Assembly: GCA_022567305.1 (NCBI GenBank)
Contig: JADFHF010000018.1
Coordinates: forward strand, 1-64,000
From: Bacteroidota bacterium
GTDB lineage: Bacteria > Bacteroidota > Rhodothermia > Rhodothermales > UBA10348
Reading direction: 5' to 3'
Length of the DNA stretch: 64,000 bases
Shown: piece after piece, positions 45,430 through 53,630 of the stretch
Numbering within the stretch: position 1 is the first letter of the stretch
Layout of the letters: every line of letters starts with the position of its first letter
Made by a program: the position numbers and the translations under genes
The notes under the pieces: generated by a model
What the model was told of the DNA's origin: nothing
Seen by the model: only the letters and a program-made list of their open reading frames with translations
Database searches by the model: none

Positions 45430-45786
45430 TCAGGCGGAATCCGTCTTCGACGACCGCGCCTCCTGGACAGCAGAAAGAATCCAGATAGCGGCCCATCCAA
45501 CAGCGACGACCCACCATTTTGCATAAAGCAGCATGATTAGATTCGCACCGTACAGCGCGTGATAAAACCAAATGGGTACATCGTCCGACGATTTCTTCGC
45601 GCCCCTTTTGACCCCTCTCTTGACGGCACTGCCAATTCCGCTCGAGACGGCGACGATCTTCAGCAAGAGCATGAGCGGAGTGTAAATGATAATAATCCAG
45701 TATCCCCAATCAGCCACCGTGAATACATATACAGCGATCACGATCGTTACCAAGAGGTCGATCACTACGTTTTTTAGCCAGGCCAT
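45430..45786 (-). CDS. Small membrane protein of unknown function
   Basis: 118 residues from ATG 45786. Three hydrophobic segments: about 9-27 (IDLLVTIVIAVYVFTVAD), 29-50 (WIIIIYTPLMLLLKIVAV) and 80-107 (ANLIMLLYAKWWVVAVGW). A basic loop (KRGVKRGAKKS) lies between the second and third. It ends 20 bases before the NFACT gene and is probably co-transcribed with it. No known family is recognised with confidence. Confidence 0.7.
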   Translation of the reverse strand: MAWLKNVVIDLLVTIVIAVYVFTVADWGYWIIIIYTPLMLLLKIVAVSSGIGSAVKRGVKRGAKKSSDDVPIWFYHALYGANLIMLLYAKWWVVAVGWAAIWILSAVQEARSSKTDSA

Positions 45787-45873
45787 CTGGAGGACCAAGA
45801 ATGTAATAGGGTCTTCAAAGTTACGTGATTCGAGTCTAGCACACTGCCGGTTGCAAGACCTGCGAACAAGAAA

Positions 45874-45903
45874 GAGGCACCCCCGGGTTGCGGAAGTGCC
45901 CTC
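45874..45903 (-). terminator. Terminator after the primary sigma factor gene
   Basis: On the minus strand GAGGGCAC pairs with GTGCCTC around a GC-rich loop, then TTTCTTG. It is about 50 bases past the sigma-factor stop and ahead of the next minus-strand gene. Confidence 0.6.
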
Positions 45904-45952
45904 AAAATATTTACCTCGAGGCTGGCTGGCTCCCGGCCGTTCCTAACCTTTC

Positions 45953-46792
45953 TCAGCCAATGTGCATCTGAAGCTCTTCGCGGCGATGCTTCTGGCGAAG
46001 TTTTCTCAGCGCCTTCTCCTTGATCTGACGAACGCGCTCACGCGTCAGTCCAAACCGCTGACCAATTTCTTCCAGCGTCAGTGGATGCTCTCGGCCGATG
46101 CCGAAGTACAGCCTCGTAATCTCAGCTTCTCTAGGATGAAGAAGACTCAGAGCACGCTCGATGTCGATCTTCAACGACTCATCCATGAGCGTATCGTCCG
46201 GTGCCGTGTCTTCGTCATCCGGGAGTACGTCCAGGAGGCTATTGTCGTCATCTTCGTTGAACGGTGCATCCATTGACAAGTGACGACCCGTGTGCTGTAA
46301 AGCTTCACGAACCTTTTCTACGTCGACTTCGAGCTCCTTAGCCAGCTCTTCAATGTTGGGTTGGCGTTCGTGCGTCTGTGCTAGACGAGCACTCGTCTTG
46401 CGAATCTTGGAAATTGTGCCAATCCGATTCAACGGTAGTCGAACCACACGGCTTTGCTCAGCCAGTGCTTGCAGAATCGCCTGGCGAATCCACCAGACCG
46501 CGTATGAGATAAATTTGAAGCCTCGCGTTTCGTCGAAACGCTGTGCGGCTTTGATCAGTCCGTAATTTCCCTCATTGATTAGGTCGGCAAGCGTCAGGCC
46601 TTGTCCCTGATACTTCTTAGCCACAGAAACGACAAAACGGAGATTGGCACGAGTCAGCCGATGCAAGGCTTCCTGCTCGCCTTTCTTGATTTGCCGGGCC
46701 AGATCAACCTCCTCCTGTGGGGTCAATAGAGCAATTTGGCCAATCTCCTGTAAATACTGATCCAGCATTCGCTGCTGGCGTGGGACGTACAT
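45953..46792 (-). CDS. Primary-type sigma factor (RpoD/SigA, short form)
   Basis: 279 residues, missing region 1.1 as is normal in Bacteroidota. Regions 1.2-2 are [56 protein letters not shown] and [16 protein letters not shown]. Region 3 follows and region 4 is [20 protein letters not shown] and [20 protein letters not shown]. It should direct housekeeping transcription from the TAnnTTTG-type promoters of this phylum. An acidic linker ([20 protein letters not shown]) lies between regions 3 and 4. Confidence 0.92.
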   Translation of the reverse strand: MYVPRQQRMLDQYLQEIGQIALLTPQEEVDLARQIKKGEQEALHRLTRANLRFVVSVAKKYQGQGLTLADLINEGNYGLIKAAQRFDETRGFKFISYAVWWIRQAILQALAEQSRVVRLPLNRIGTISKIRKTSARLAQTHERQPNIEELAKELEVDVEKVREALQHTGRHLSMDAPFNEDDDNSLLDVLPDDEDTAPDDTLMDESLKIDIERALSLLHPREAEITRLYFGIGREHPLTLEEIGQRFGLTRERVRQIKEKALRKLRQKHRREELQMHIG

Positions 46793-46931
46793 ATACCCCT
46801 TCCTCTTTCTCTAAATTCTGAATGTGACTCGTGGTGGGTGTCCACGAGTGTCTATAACGATGTTTTACCGATCCCTACGTCAGTAGGTTCTGCAATTTTT
46901 CCACGGCTCTGCAACACGCATCTGGAAGTGC

Positions 46932-48536
46932 TCAGGTTCCCCGGTTCGGCGAATTTGAAGCTGTTTCAACTGGGTGTAACGTATTGTTTCGAGAAATTGA
47001 CAGGACGGCATCCGCAATCAGGCGATCTCCAGACAATCTTGGAATTTTGGACTGGGCACTTACGGACGCCCTGGTCACGGTCAGCCATTGATAGAACGTA
47101 CCGTTCGGTACAGCAACGATTTCAGGGGGTAAAAATGCCCTTGATTCCCGCCGGATGGCATAGTGCCGATTAACCGATCGAAGATGAGAATCCATGAATT
47201 CTGAAAAAAGATTCAAGTCGGGCGGGACGCCATCGAATTCGATAAGCCATAGATGACCCGGCAACGTGTCGGACGTTAGATCTGTCGGTGCGACGTGATA
47301 GTCGTGCACGGTCGTCCCGGATTCACGACACGCATATTCCAGAGCCGAGCGAGCTTCGTCGCCATACATCGCCTCGCCGTATTTATCGATTACTTCGCTC
47401 GTCCGCCCAGCGACAATAATCCGATATGGATTCGTATTCGTGAACTCAATGATGTCCCCAATTCCGTAGGACCAGAGCCCGCTGCAAGTCGTGACCATGA
47501 TCCGGTAAGGAATCCCGAGTTCTATCTCTGAGATGGTGTGTCGAATGGGTTCGGGCGACGTATCGTCTATCCGGACAAATTCAAAAAAGACTCCGTTGTC
47601 GAGGTGAAGGAGCATATCGTGTTGGTTCGGCACCTCTTGAAATGAGAAGAAGCCTTCGGAGGCGCCGTAGCTCTCTACAAAGTCCATGTCCGGAGCGTCG
47701 ATGTCCGGAGGCCCGATTTGCTGAATGAGCAAATCACGATAGGACGACAGGGCGACTCCGCCTGAAAAGAAAACCCGAAGATTGGGCCAGATCTCTCGCA
47801 CAGTCTGAACGCACTCCCTGTGCCGGGCATTGCTTCGAGCATTGTATCGCGCGATTAACTTTTGAAATAAAACAATTGCCCAACTTGGCACCATCACAAT
47901 GGAACGGATGTCCATTTCCAATGTCGAGTCAACAATGGCGTTTAGTTTTTCGTCCCAGATCGGGTGATTAAGAATTCGTCTCGGAACAGCTTCCACAAAG
48001 GTTTGAATGATCCGAGGCGACACGGAGGCAAGCAGCCCACTCACCTCACCTACAATCGCCTCACGACCAAAAGCATCCGCTTCAACCCTTCCTGGAACAG
48101 AGAGCACTCGCCCAAAAGGCAGGTCGAAATGACCCGTTGAGTTCATATAATGCCAGGCTGCTGTTAATGAGAAACTCCGATTACGCTTGAGCATCTCACG
48201 GCTGACAGGAATGATTCTGCCTTCTGAAACCGTACCGCTCGATACGGCAAAATGCTCGAAGCGATCTGGCCAAAAGACATTGCTCTCACCGCGTCTGACC
48301 CGATCAATATCTGATCGATAATCGCCGTACTCGTGTAGCGGCACGGCAGATTGATACGACGAAACAACGTCCTCGGAAGCGGCAATTTCTGAAAAACCCA
48401 ACCGCTGGCCCCACTCGGTATCACGAGCGCGGTACACCAGGTCCAGAAGGAGATCCCGCTGCGTACGTAAAGGCTCGGCCGTAAACTTTGCGACGACGTT
48501 CCAAGGCGTTATCGTGTAATGTTTACGCCTTTTCAT
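46932..48536 (-). CDS. GH3 auxin-responsive promoter family protein (acyl-adenylate-forming)
   Basis: 534 residues. The GH3 fold is marked by TQRDLLLDLVYRARDTEWGQ at the start, AVSSGTVSEGRIIPVSREML (the ATP-binding phosphate loop), VFFSGGVALSSYRDLL, VESYGASEGFFSFQE and GLWSYGIGDIIEF (the conserved aspartate binding ribose). These enzymes adenylate carboxylic acids and, in plants, join them to amino acids. Bacterial members are common in this phylum but their substrates are unknown. Single gene, minus strand, well separated from its neighbours. Confidence 0.88.
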   Translation of the reverse strand: MKRRKHYTITPWNVVAKFTAEPLRTQRDLLLDLVYRARDTEWGQRLGFSEIAASEDVVSSYQSAVPLHEYGDYRSDIDRVRRGESNVFWPDRFEHFAVSSGTVSEGRIIPVSREMLKRNRSFSLTAAWHYMNSTGHFDLPFGRVLSVPGRVEADAFGREAIVGEVSGLLASVSPRIIQTFVEAVPRRILNHPIWDEKLNAIVDSTLEMDIRSIVMVPSWAIVLFQKLIARYNARSNARHRECVQTVREIWPNLRVFFSGGVALSSYRDLLIQQIGPPDIDAPDMDFVESYGASEGFFSFQEVPNQHDMLLHLDNGVFFEFVRIDDTSPEPIRHTISEIELGIPYRIMVTTCSGLWSYGIGDIIEFTNTNPYRIIVAGRTSEVIDKYGEAMYGDEARSALEYACRESGTTVHDYHVAPTDLTSDTLPGHLWLIEFDGVPPDLNLFSEFMDSHLRSVNRHYAIRRESRAFLPPEIVAVPNGTFYQWLTVTRASVSAQSKIPRLSGDRLIADAVLSISRNNTLHPVETASNSPNRGT

Positions 48537-48804
48537 ATTCCCTGACCCATCGATCCGTGTTGAAACAGAATCTCGACTCGCAGCTCAATCGTGTAGGACA
48601 CGAACTTGGTTATGTGAAAATATCCGCATCTTTAAGGTGGCAATCACAACATGGGAAGCGGTGGCGTACAGATGTCAATGATAAAATCTTCCAAGTACGT
48701 TTTCTAAAATTGCTTGGGTAGGATCGTTTTTCTATCCTCCCGGTCCACGCGCTTCAGCCAATGTTCCGTCGCCCGTTTATAGTACCTATCCCGTCATTAA
48801 AAAG

Positions 48805-49260
48805 ATGAACAGTTATCCTGGTTCGTCTACCACTTCGTTTTCCAAGTGGACGTTCCTCAATTTTCTAATTTTTGTCGCGGGGTCTGGATGCGATTCTAAC
48901 GACGACGATCATGGGTTTAAAACCGAATTTCGCGTTCGATATGAGGTCACTCGATCTTGTGACTTTATCGCTGTGGTTGGATATACACTCATCGGCGGAG
49001 GGGCTACCGGGGACTCTATTACCGTTCCTTGGTCATTGCAACCGGATATCGATGTTCCAACTCCATTTACAGCCGTCGCACTTTCGGCAACTCGGGCGGG
49101 TCAAGGCGCAAAAATTGCAATAACGACCAAAATATTTGTCGACGGCAGCGAGAGAGGTTCGCAGAAAGCCTTGGGTACGGGCAGCCTCAATGTAAATGTT
49201 GCCATCACTCTGAACTACCCACTGGATCGCCTGCCGGGAGTCATCCGTGTCCGAGCATAA
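48805..49260 (+). CDS. Small lipoprotein with a possible MmpS-like beta-sandwich
   Basis: 151 residues. A hydrophobic signal region (about 14-28, WTFLNFLIFVAGSGC) with lipobox AGSGC places a lipid-modified cysteine at about residue 29. An acidic DSNDDD stretch follows. The body FRVRYEVTRSCDFIAVVGYT, VPWSLQPDIDVPTPFTAVAL and TTKIFVDGSERGSQKA has the strand pattern of small Ig-like MmpS/membrane-transport-associated domains (V-x-Y-x-V-T... F-V-D-G), but this is a fold guess. The stop lies 14 bases inside folP, so the genes are coupled. Confidence 0.55.
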   Translation: MNSYPGSSTTSFSKWTFLNFLIFVAGSGCDSNDDDHGFKTEFRVRYEVTRSCDFIAVVGYTLIGGGATGDSITVPWSLQPDIDVPTPFTAVALSATRAGQGAKIAITTKIFVDGSERGSQKALGTGSLNVNVAITLNYPLDRLPGVIRVRA

Positions 49261-50149
49261 CACATCGAGCCTCGTCTTACGCGCCAAGGGCCTGACTCTA
49301 GATTTTTCTGCAGGCTTAACACATCCAGCCCATGTTATGGGGATTCTGAATGTGACCCCTGATTCTTTTTCGGATGGAGGTGACTTTATCAACGTTGATC
49401 GAGCCGTCGCCCGAGCGTCGGAAATGATTTCGGAAGGAGCGGCCATCATCGATGTAGGAGGCGCCTCGTCCCGGCCAAAAGGGAACGACTACGGTGAGGG
49501 CGCTTCCGTCGTAGCTCCGTCAGACGAAATCGATCGAGTTGTGCCGGTGATCCGGACCATCTCCCGAAAGCATCCAGATATATGGATCTCAATTGACACG
49601 TTTAGAACTCAGGTTGCCATAGAAGCCTTAAAAGCGGGGGCACATATTATAAACGATATAACAGGACTCCGAGTCGATCCGGCCCTCGCCAATCTGGCCG
49701 CTGCTGAAGACGCGCCGTTGGTGCTTATGCATTCAGTGGGCGAACCAGGTTCTATGCCTCATGCGGCGGAGTACGAAGACGTAGTCTTGGACGTTCGAAC
49801 CAGTTTGCTTGAATCAATTTCCATCGCTGGAGATCGCGGTGTCAAGCAACTCATTCTTGACCCGGGATTCGGTTTTGGCAAGTCCGTGAATGACAACCTC
49901 CGTTTGATTTCGACCATTAACGAACTGGCCGAACTAGGATTTCCCGTGATGGTCGGCGTATCGCGAAAAAGCTCAATTGGAGCCATTCTTGGAAGCTCAG
50001 AGGAACCAGTTTCGATCGAGAATCGGATTTTCGGATCGCTTGGTGTAACCGCTGTAGCTTTTCTTCGGGGCGCGCGAATCATACGGACCCACGATGTCGG
50101 CCCTACCGTCGAGATGCTTCGGGCAATGACGGCAACACTGAATGCCTGA
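49247..50149 (+). CDS. folP: Dihydropteroate synthase
   Basis: 300 residues with a GTG start, chosen because it overlaps the previous gene and gives the normal length. The two family signatures are present: HVMGILNVTPDSFSDGG (pterin-binding loop) and AAIIDVGGASSRPKG. Later words are INDITGLRVDP, MHSVGEPGSMP, LILDPGFGFGKSVNDN and VGVSRKSSIG. It joins dihydropterin pyrophosphate to p-aminobenzoate in folate synthesis. cdaA follows, as in many Bacteroidota. Confidence 0.96.
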   Translation: MSEHNTSSLVLRAKGLTLDFSAGLTHPAHVMGILNVTPDSFSDGGDFINVDRAVARASEMISEGAAIIDVGGASSRPKGNDYGEGASVVAPSDEIDRVVPVIRTISRKHPDIWISIDTFRTQVAIEALKAGAHIINDITGLRVDPALANLAAAEDAPLVLMHSVGEPGSMPHAAEYEDVVLDVRTSLLESISIAGDRGVKQLILDPGFGFGKSVNDNLRLISTINELAELGFPVMVGVSRKSSIGAILGSSEEPVSIENRIFGSLGVTAVAFLRGARIIRTHDVGPTVEMLRAMTATLNA

Positions 50150-50276
50150 ACGGGTACGAATGGATGCGTGAACTCGGGAATATCCGACTCTCTCTGCGAT
50201 GGGTATTTTTGCTACTTTCGGGTTACTAAAGTAGGACACGAGCGGACTTGAAGGACCATTTAGTCATGCTTCGAAT

Positions 50277-51074
50277 TTGACAATATTTCCCTGGGTCATA
50301 CCAATTCGGGCCGTCGATCTACTGGAGATCGTCATTGTAGCCTATGTGCTTTACAAGCTCTATGTGTGGATGCGGGGCACCATTGCCGTTCAAATTTTCG
50401 TGGGGATTCTTGCGCTTTATCTCATCCAGATATTCGTCACTGCGCTGGACATGACCATCTTTCGGGCAGTCTTTGGCTCAATCAGCGAGGTCTTCGTTCT
50501 CGCCGTGATCATACTTTTTCAACCGGAAATCAGACGCCTTCTATTGCTTCTTGGACAGAATCCTCTGGTAAGACGCTTCATGCAGTCGCCGGCGCAGATG
50601 GAGCGTATCTCCGACATTGTCCTGGCCGTTCAGGAAATGAGTGAAAAGAATATTGGTGCGCTGATTGTTTTCGAACGATCAACTGGACTCAGGAGCTATA
50701 TCGAGACCGGTACCGAATTGCAGGCGCAAGTAAGTCGTGATCTACTCGTTTCCATTTTCTATTCCCAAAATCCGCTGCATGACGGAGCCATAATCATCCG
50801 AGATGGGAGAATCGCTGCGGCAAGATGCGTTCTTCCCGTTTCGTCCAATGTGAAACCCGGATCCCAATTGGGTCTTCGTCATAGGGCAGCGGTTGGAATT
50901 ACGGAGTTGGCAGACGCCTTCGTGATTGTTGTTTCAGAAGAAACAGGGCGGATTTCTCTGGCGAGCGATGGCGAGCTGATGTCGGGGGTATCGATTGATC
51001 AGTTGCGGGAATATGTAACTGAGGCACTATCACCAAAACTTTCTGACGAGGCGGAACCGGCTGTAGTAGCCTAG
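50277..51074 (+). CDS. cdaA: Diadenylate cyclase CdaA (DisA_N domain)
   Basis: 265 residues from a TTG start; no ATG lies near the true N-terminus. Three membrane helices (about 8-30, 35-55 and 60-80) precede the DisA_N domain, which carries QNPLHDGAIIIRDGRIAAAR (the DGA motif) and LGLRHRAAVGITE (the RHR motif) for ATP. It makes cyclic di-AMP for osmotic and cell-wall control. It lies downstream of folP with a gap of about 125 bases, the arrangement seen across this phylum, and ahead of pcm. Confidence 0.93.
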   Translation: MTIFPWVIPIRAVDLLEIVIVAYVLYKLYVWMRGTIAVQIFVGILALYLIQIFVTALDMTIFRAVFGSISEVFVLAVIILFQPEIRRLLLLLGQNPLVRRFMQSPAQMERISDIVLAVQEMSEKNIGALIVFERSTGLRSYIETGTELQAQVSRDLLVSIFYSQNPLHDGAIIIRDGRIAAARCVLPVSSNVKPGSQLGLRHRAAVGITELADAFVIVVSEETGRISLASDGELMSGVSIDQLREYVTEALSPKLSDEAEPAVVA

Positions 51075-51110
51075 ACCATTTCGAAGGACGGTTCTCGGAA
51101 GACCACTCGG

Positions 51111-51767
51111 ATGAACGAAGACTGGAAGTTTCAACGGCGTCGCTCAAAACTGGTTGATCTCCTGCGTGAGAGAGGCATCGAGGACGAACGTGTTCTCGTG
51201 TCGATCAACCAGGTGCCGAGACACCTGTTTGTCGACGAGGCTCTGCGAGCCCGGGCCTACAATGATGAAGCGCTACCGATAGGGATGAAACAAACTATTT
51301 CGCAGCCCTTTACGGTCGCTTATCAAACCATGATGCTGGCTCCCCAGCCCGGCGAACGAATTCTGGAAATAGGAACGGGCAGTGGGTATCAGGCGGCGGT
51401 CCTGTGCGAGATTGGCGCCCGCGTGTTCACGATCGAGCGACTTCGCCCGCTCTACGAACGGACTTCACAACTGCTACGCGTGCTCGGATACAAAGCGCTT
51501 TGCCGGTGCGGAGATGGCATCCAGGGTTGGGAGGCCGTTGGTCCGTTCGATGGAATTATCGTGACCGCCGGAGCCACGATTGTACCAGACAAGCTATTGC
51601 AGCAGCTTCGCATTCCAGATGCTGAAAACACGGGGGGGCGCTTGGTTATCCCGGTTGGCAATCGTGATTCTCAGCGAATGAATCGAATCACCCGCGAAAG
51701 CGCGGACGCCTATGCGCGTGAAGAAACAGAAGGGTTTCGATTCGTTCCTCTTATCGGCGCTTCCTGA
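51111..51767 (+). CDS. pcm: Protein-L-isoaspartate O-methyltransferase
   Basis: 218 residues. Motifs: MKQTISQPFTVAYQTMMLAP (the Q-P-F-T substrate loop), RILEIGTGSGYQAAVLCEIG (SAM-binding motif I), and FDGIIVTAGATIVPDKLLQQ. It methylates abnormal isoaspartyl residues so that damaged proteins can be repaired. It follows cdaA at 36 bases and ends 16 bases from the convergent microcompartment gene. Confidence 0.95.
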   Translation: MNEDWKFQRRRSKLVDLLRERGIEDERVLVSINQVPRHLFVDEALRARAYNDEALPIGMKQTISQPFTVAYQTMMLAPQPGERILEIGTGSGYQAAVLCEIGARVFTIERLRPLYERTSQLLRVLGYKALCRCGDGIQGWEAVGPFDGIIVTAGATIVPDKLLQQLRIPDAENTGGRLVIPVGNRDSQRMNRITRESADAYAREETEGFRFVPLIGAS

Positions 51768-51782
51768 ACGAGTTCGCCCTGC

Positions 51783-52076
51783 TCAAGCTCTGCCCGGGAT
51801 CCAACTCCCGTCCCGATGATCAACCCGGTCGATTACACCCACGATCGTTGCGTCCGTGGGAATGAGCAATGGCTTGAAGGGTACCGTCGCTTCTGTAGAC
51901 GACACATAGATAATTGTATCTCCAACACCTGAATCTACTGTATCCAACGCGACGATCGGATCGCCAACATCCGTTCCGCTAAACGCCATGGGCTGAACAA
52001 AAAGCAGTCTTTTATGGTTGAGAGACTCCACCTTTTGTGTTGCCCAAACGCTACCGATGATCTTTCCGAGGTTCAC
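51783..52076 (-). CDS. Microcompartment vertex protein (EutN/CcmL family), copy B
   Basis: 97 residues, the size of BMC pentamer proteins. MNLGKIIGSVWATQKVESLN opens the five-stranded barrel, followed by LLFVQPMAFSG, DPIVALDTVDSGVGDTIIYV and ATIVGVIDRVDHRDGSW. These proteins cap the twelve vertices of icosahedral shells. It starts 12 bases after copy A and is the last gene of the deoB run. No hexameric shell protein lies in the window. Confidence 0.9.
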   Translation of the reverse strand: MNLGKIIGSVWATQKVESLNHKRLLFVQPMAFSGTDVGDPIVALDTVDSGVGDTIIYVSSTEATVPFKPLLIPTDATIVGVIDRVDHRDGSWIPGRA

Positions 52077-52088
52077 AAACGTGCGGAT

Positions 52089-52367
52089 TTAGTTGGCGTC
52101 TCCGGTCACGTCAAGCTTATCGACGATGGCAACAATAACCGCATCGACGGGCTTGTCTCGGGTTAGATCGGTCTGACGGGCGCTGGACCCTTGAGCGAAA
52201 AGAACGGTCTCCCCGACTCCCGCTCCAACGCTGTCCACCGCTACGATGAACCGGTCCTTTAGCTTCCCATCCAGTTGAAGCTCCTGGACAAGTTGGAGTT
52301 TCATCCCCGTCAGTTGATCGTCCTTGCGCGTAGCCCAAACCGTTCCGATTACTTTTCCAAGTGTCAT
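52089..52367 (-). CDS. Microcompartment vertex protein (EutN/CcmL family), copy A
   Basis: 92 residues from the ATG at 52367 (an upstream extension overlapping deoB has no family character). MTLGKVIGTVWATRKDDQLT, MKLQLVQELQLDGKLKDRFI, AVDSVGAGVGETVLFAQGSS and DAVIVAIVDKLDVTG are the family blocks: the pentamer pore and edge strands. It resembles copy B only moderately, which points to two distinct vertex paralogues. It starts 46 bases after deoB. Confidence 0.92.
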   Translation of the reverse strand: MTLGKVIGTVWATRKDDQLTGMKLQLVQELQLDGKLKDRFIVAVDSVGAGVGETVLFAQGSSARQTDLTRDKPVDAVIVAIVDKLDVTGDAN

Positions 52368-52413
52368 TGCATTTCTCTGATGAGCGTGGGGAATCCTAGA
52401 AGAACCGGGATTT

Positions 52414-53580
52414 CTAATGGAATGATATACCGCCACAGTCGAATGGAATATCGAAATAGTCCACTAATGTTGCGGCATGATCACGAAACGAAGATCGAGT
52501 TCCCAGATCCGTCACGTCTTCCGATCCACAATATAAGAGCGGAACGTATTCGCGACTGTGATCCGTACTGGGTGTTGTGGGATCGTTTCCGTGGTCCGCT
52601 GTTATTACCATTCGCCCACCATCGGGTAACGCACCCAAAATCTCAGGCAATGCCAGGTCGAATTCTTCTAGCGCCGCTGCAAATCCTTCCGGATCATTTC
52701 GGTGCCCGTATTCCTGATCAAAATCGACTAAATTTGTCCAGATGAAAGTGGGCATATTTTGTTTCTCGAACTGAGCAATCCGATTCAACAGTTTTCGAAT
52801 TCCGTCCGAGTTGGACGTCGTCTCATGACTCTCCGAAAAACCAATTCCCCCGAATAAATCGAATATCTTGCCAATCGACACCGTGATGATATCATTTTCC
52901 TGCAGCGCCTTCTGCACGGTTTTGGCCGCTGGTAAAAGAGAGAAATCTTTTCTGGATGGAGAAATCCGCTCGTAATTGCCAGCTTCACCACGAAATGGTC
53001 GGGCAATAACGCGTCCTACGGCATGATCACCGATGCAGACCCGATCGCGGGCAATCGAACACAACTCATAGAGCGCCTCGAGTGGAATGACATCAACGTG
53101 CGCCGCAATCTGGAATACACTGTCAGCCGACGTGTACACGATGGGATATCCGGTCACCGCGTGCTCTTCGCCCAGCTCGGCCACGATGGTTGTGCCGGAA
53201 ATCGCCTTGTTTCCCAGGACTCCGGAGCAGTCTGTGTATGCAAGAAATGACTCGATCACTTCTTTGGGGAATCCATTAGGATAGGTGGGAAACGGATAGT
53301 CGAGTGAGAGCCCCGCCAATTCCCAGTGCCCCGTCGTGCTGTCTTTCCCCGCCGACGTTTCCAGCATTTTTCCGAAGCTCGCCGTCGGGTCAGAAACTGC
53401 ATCAACACCCTCCAACGGTCGTATTCTACCAAGACCCAGGCGTGTCAGGTTCGGGATAACGACGTGACGATATATACAGACATGCCCAAGCGTGTCGCTA
53501 CCAACGTCGCCATATTGCACCGAGTCCGGTTGCTCTCCAATCCCCACACCGTCCAGGATTATCGTAATGAATAGCTGCAC
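52414..53580 (-). CDS. deoB: Phosphopentomutase
   Basis: 388 residues, typical. The metal sites are visible: ILDGVGIGEQPDS near the start, TSAGKDSTTGHWELAG (the phosphorylated threonine lies here), NLVDFDQEYGHRNDPEGFAA and VITADHGNDPTTPSTDHSRE. It interconverts ribose or deoxyribose 1- and 5-phosphates. It lies directly upstream of two microcompartment vertex genes, matching the idea of sugar-phosphate-using compartments, in which deoxyribose phosphate chemistry recurs. Confidence 0.95.
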   Translation of the reverse strand: MQLFITIILDGVGIGEQPDSVQYGDVGSDTLGHVCIYRHVVIPNLTRLGLGRIRPLEGVDAVSDPTASFGKMLETSAGKDSTTGHWELAGLSLDYPFPTYPNGFPKEVIESFLAYTDCSGVLGNKAISGTTIVAELGEEHAVTGYPIVYTSADSVFQIAAHVDVIPLEALYELCSIARDRVCIGDHAVGRVIARPFRGEAGNYERISPSRKDFSLLPAAKTVQKALQENDIITVSIGKIFDLFGGIGFSESHETTSNSDGIRKLLNRIAQFEKQNMPTFIWTNLVDFDQEYGHRNDPEGFAAALEEFDLALPEILGALPDGGRMVITADHGNDPTTPSTDHSREYVPLLYCGSEDVTDLGTRSSFRDHAATLVDYFDIPFDCGGISFH

Positions 53581-53630
53581 TTAGCCCGCGTAACACGAAG
53601 AAGAGAGAAATTAAAAATAGCCGAGGAGGC

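Noticed and set aside
45410-45709. Longer N-terminus for the Rqc2/NFACT protein
   Set aside because: The extra 100 residues overlap the small membrane protein gene, are cysteine- and arginine-rich and do not match the family; GTG 45409 fits the family start.
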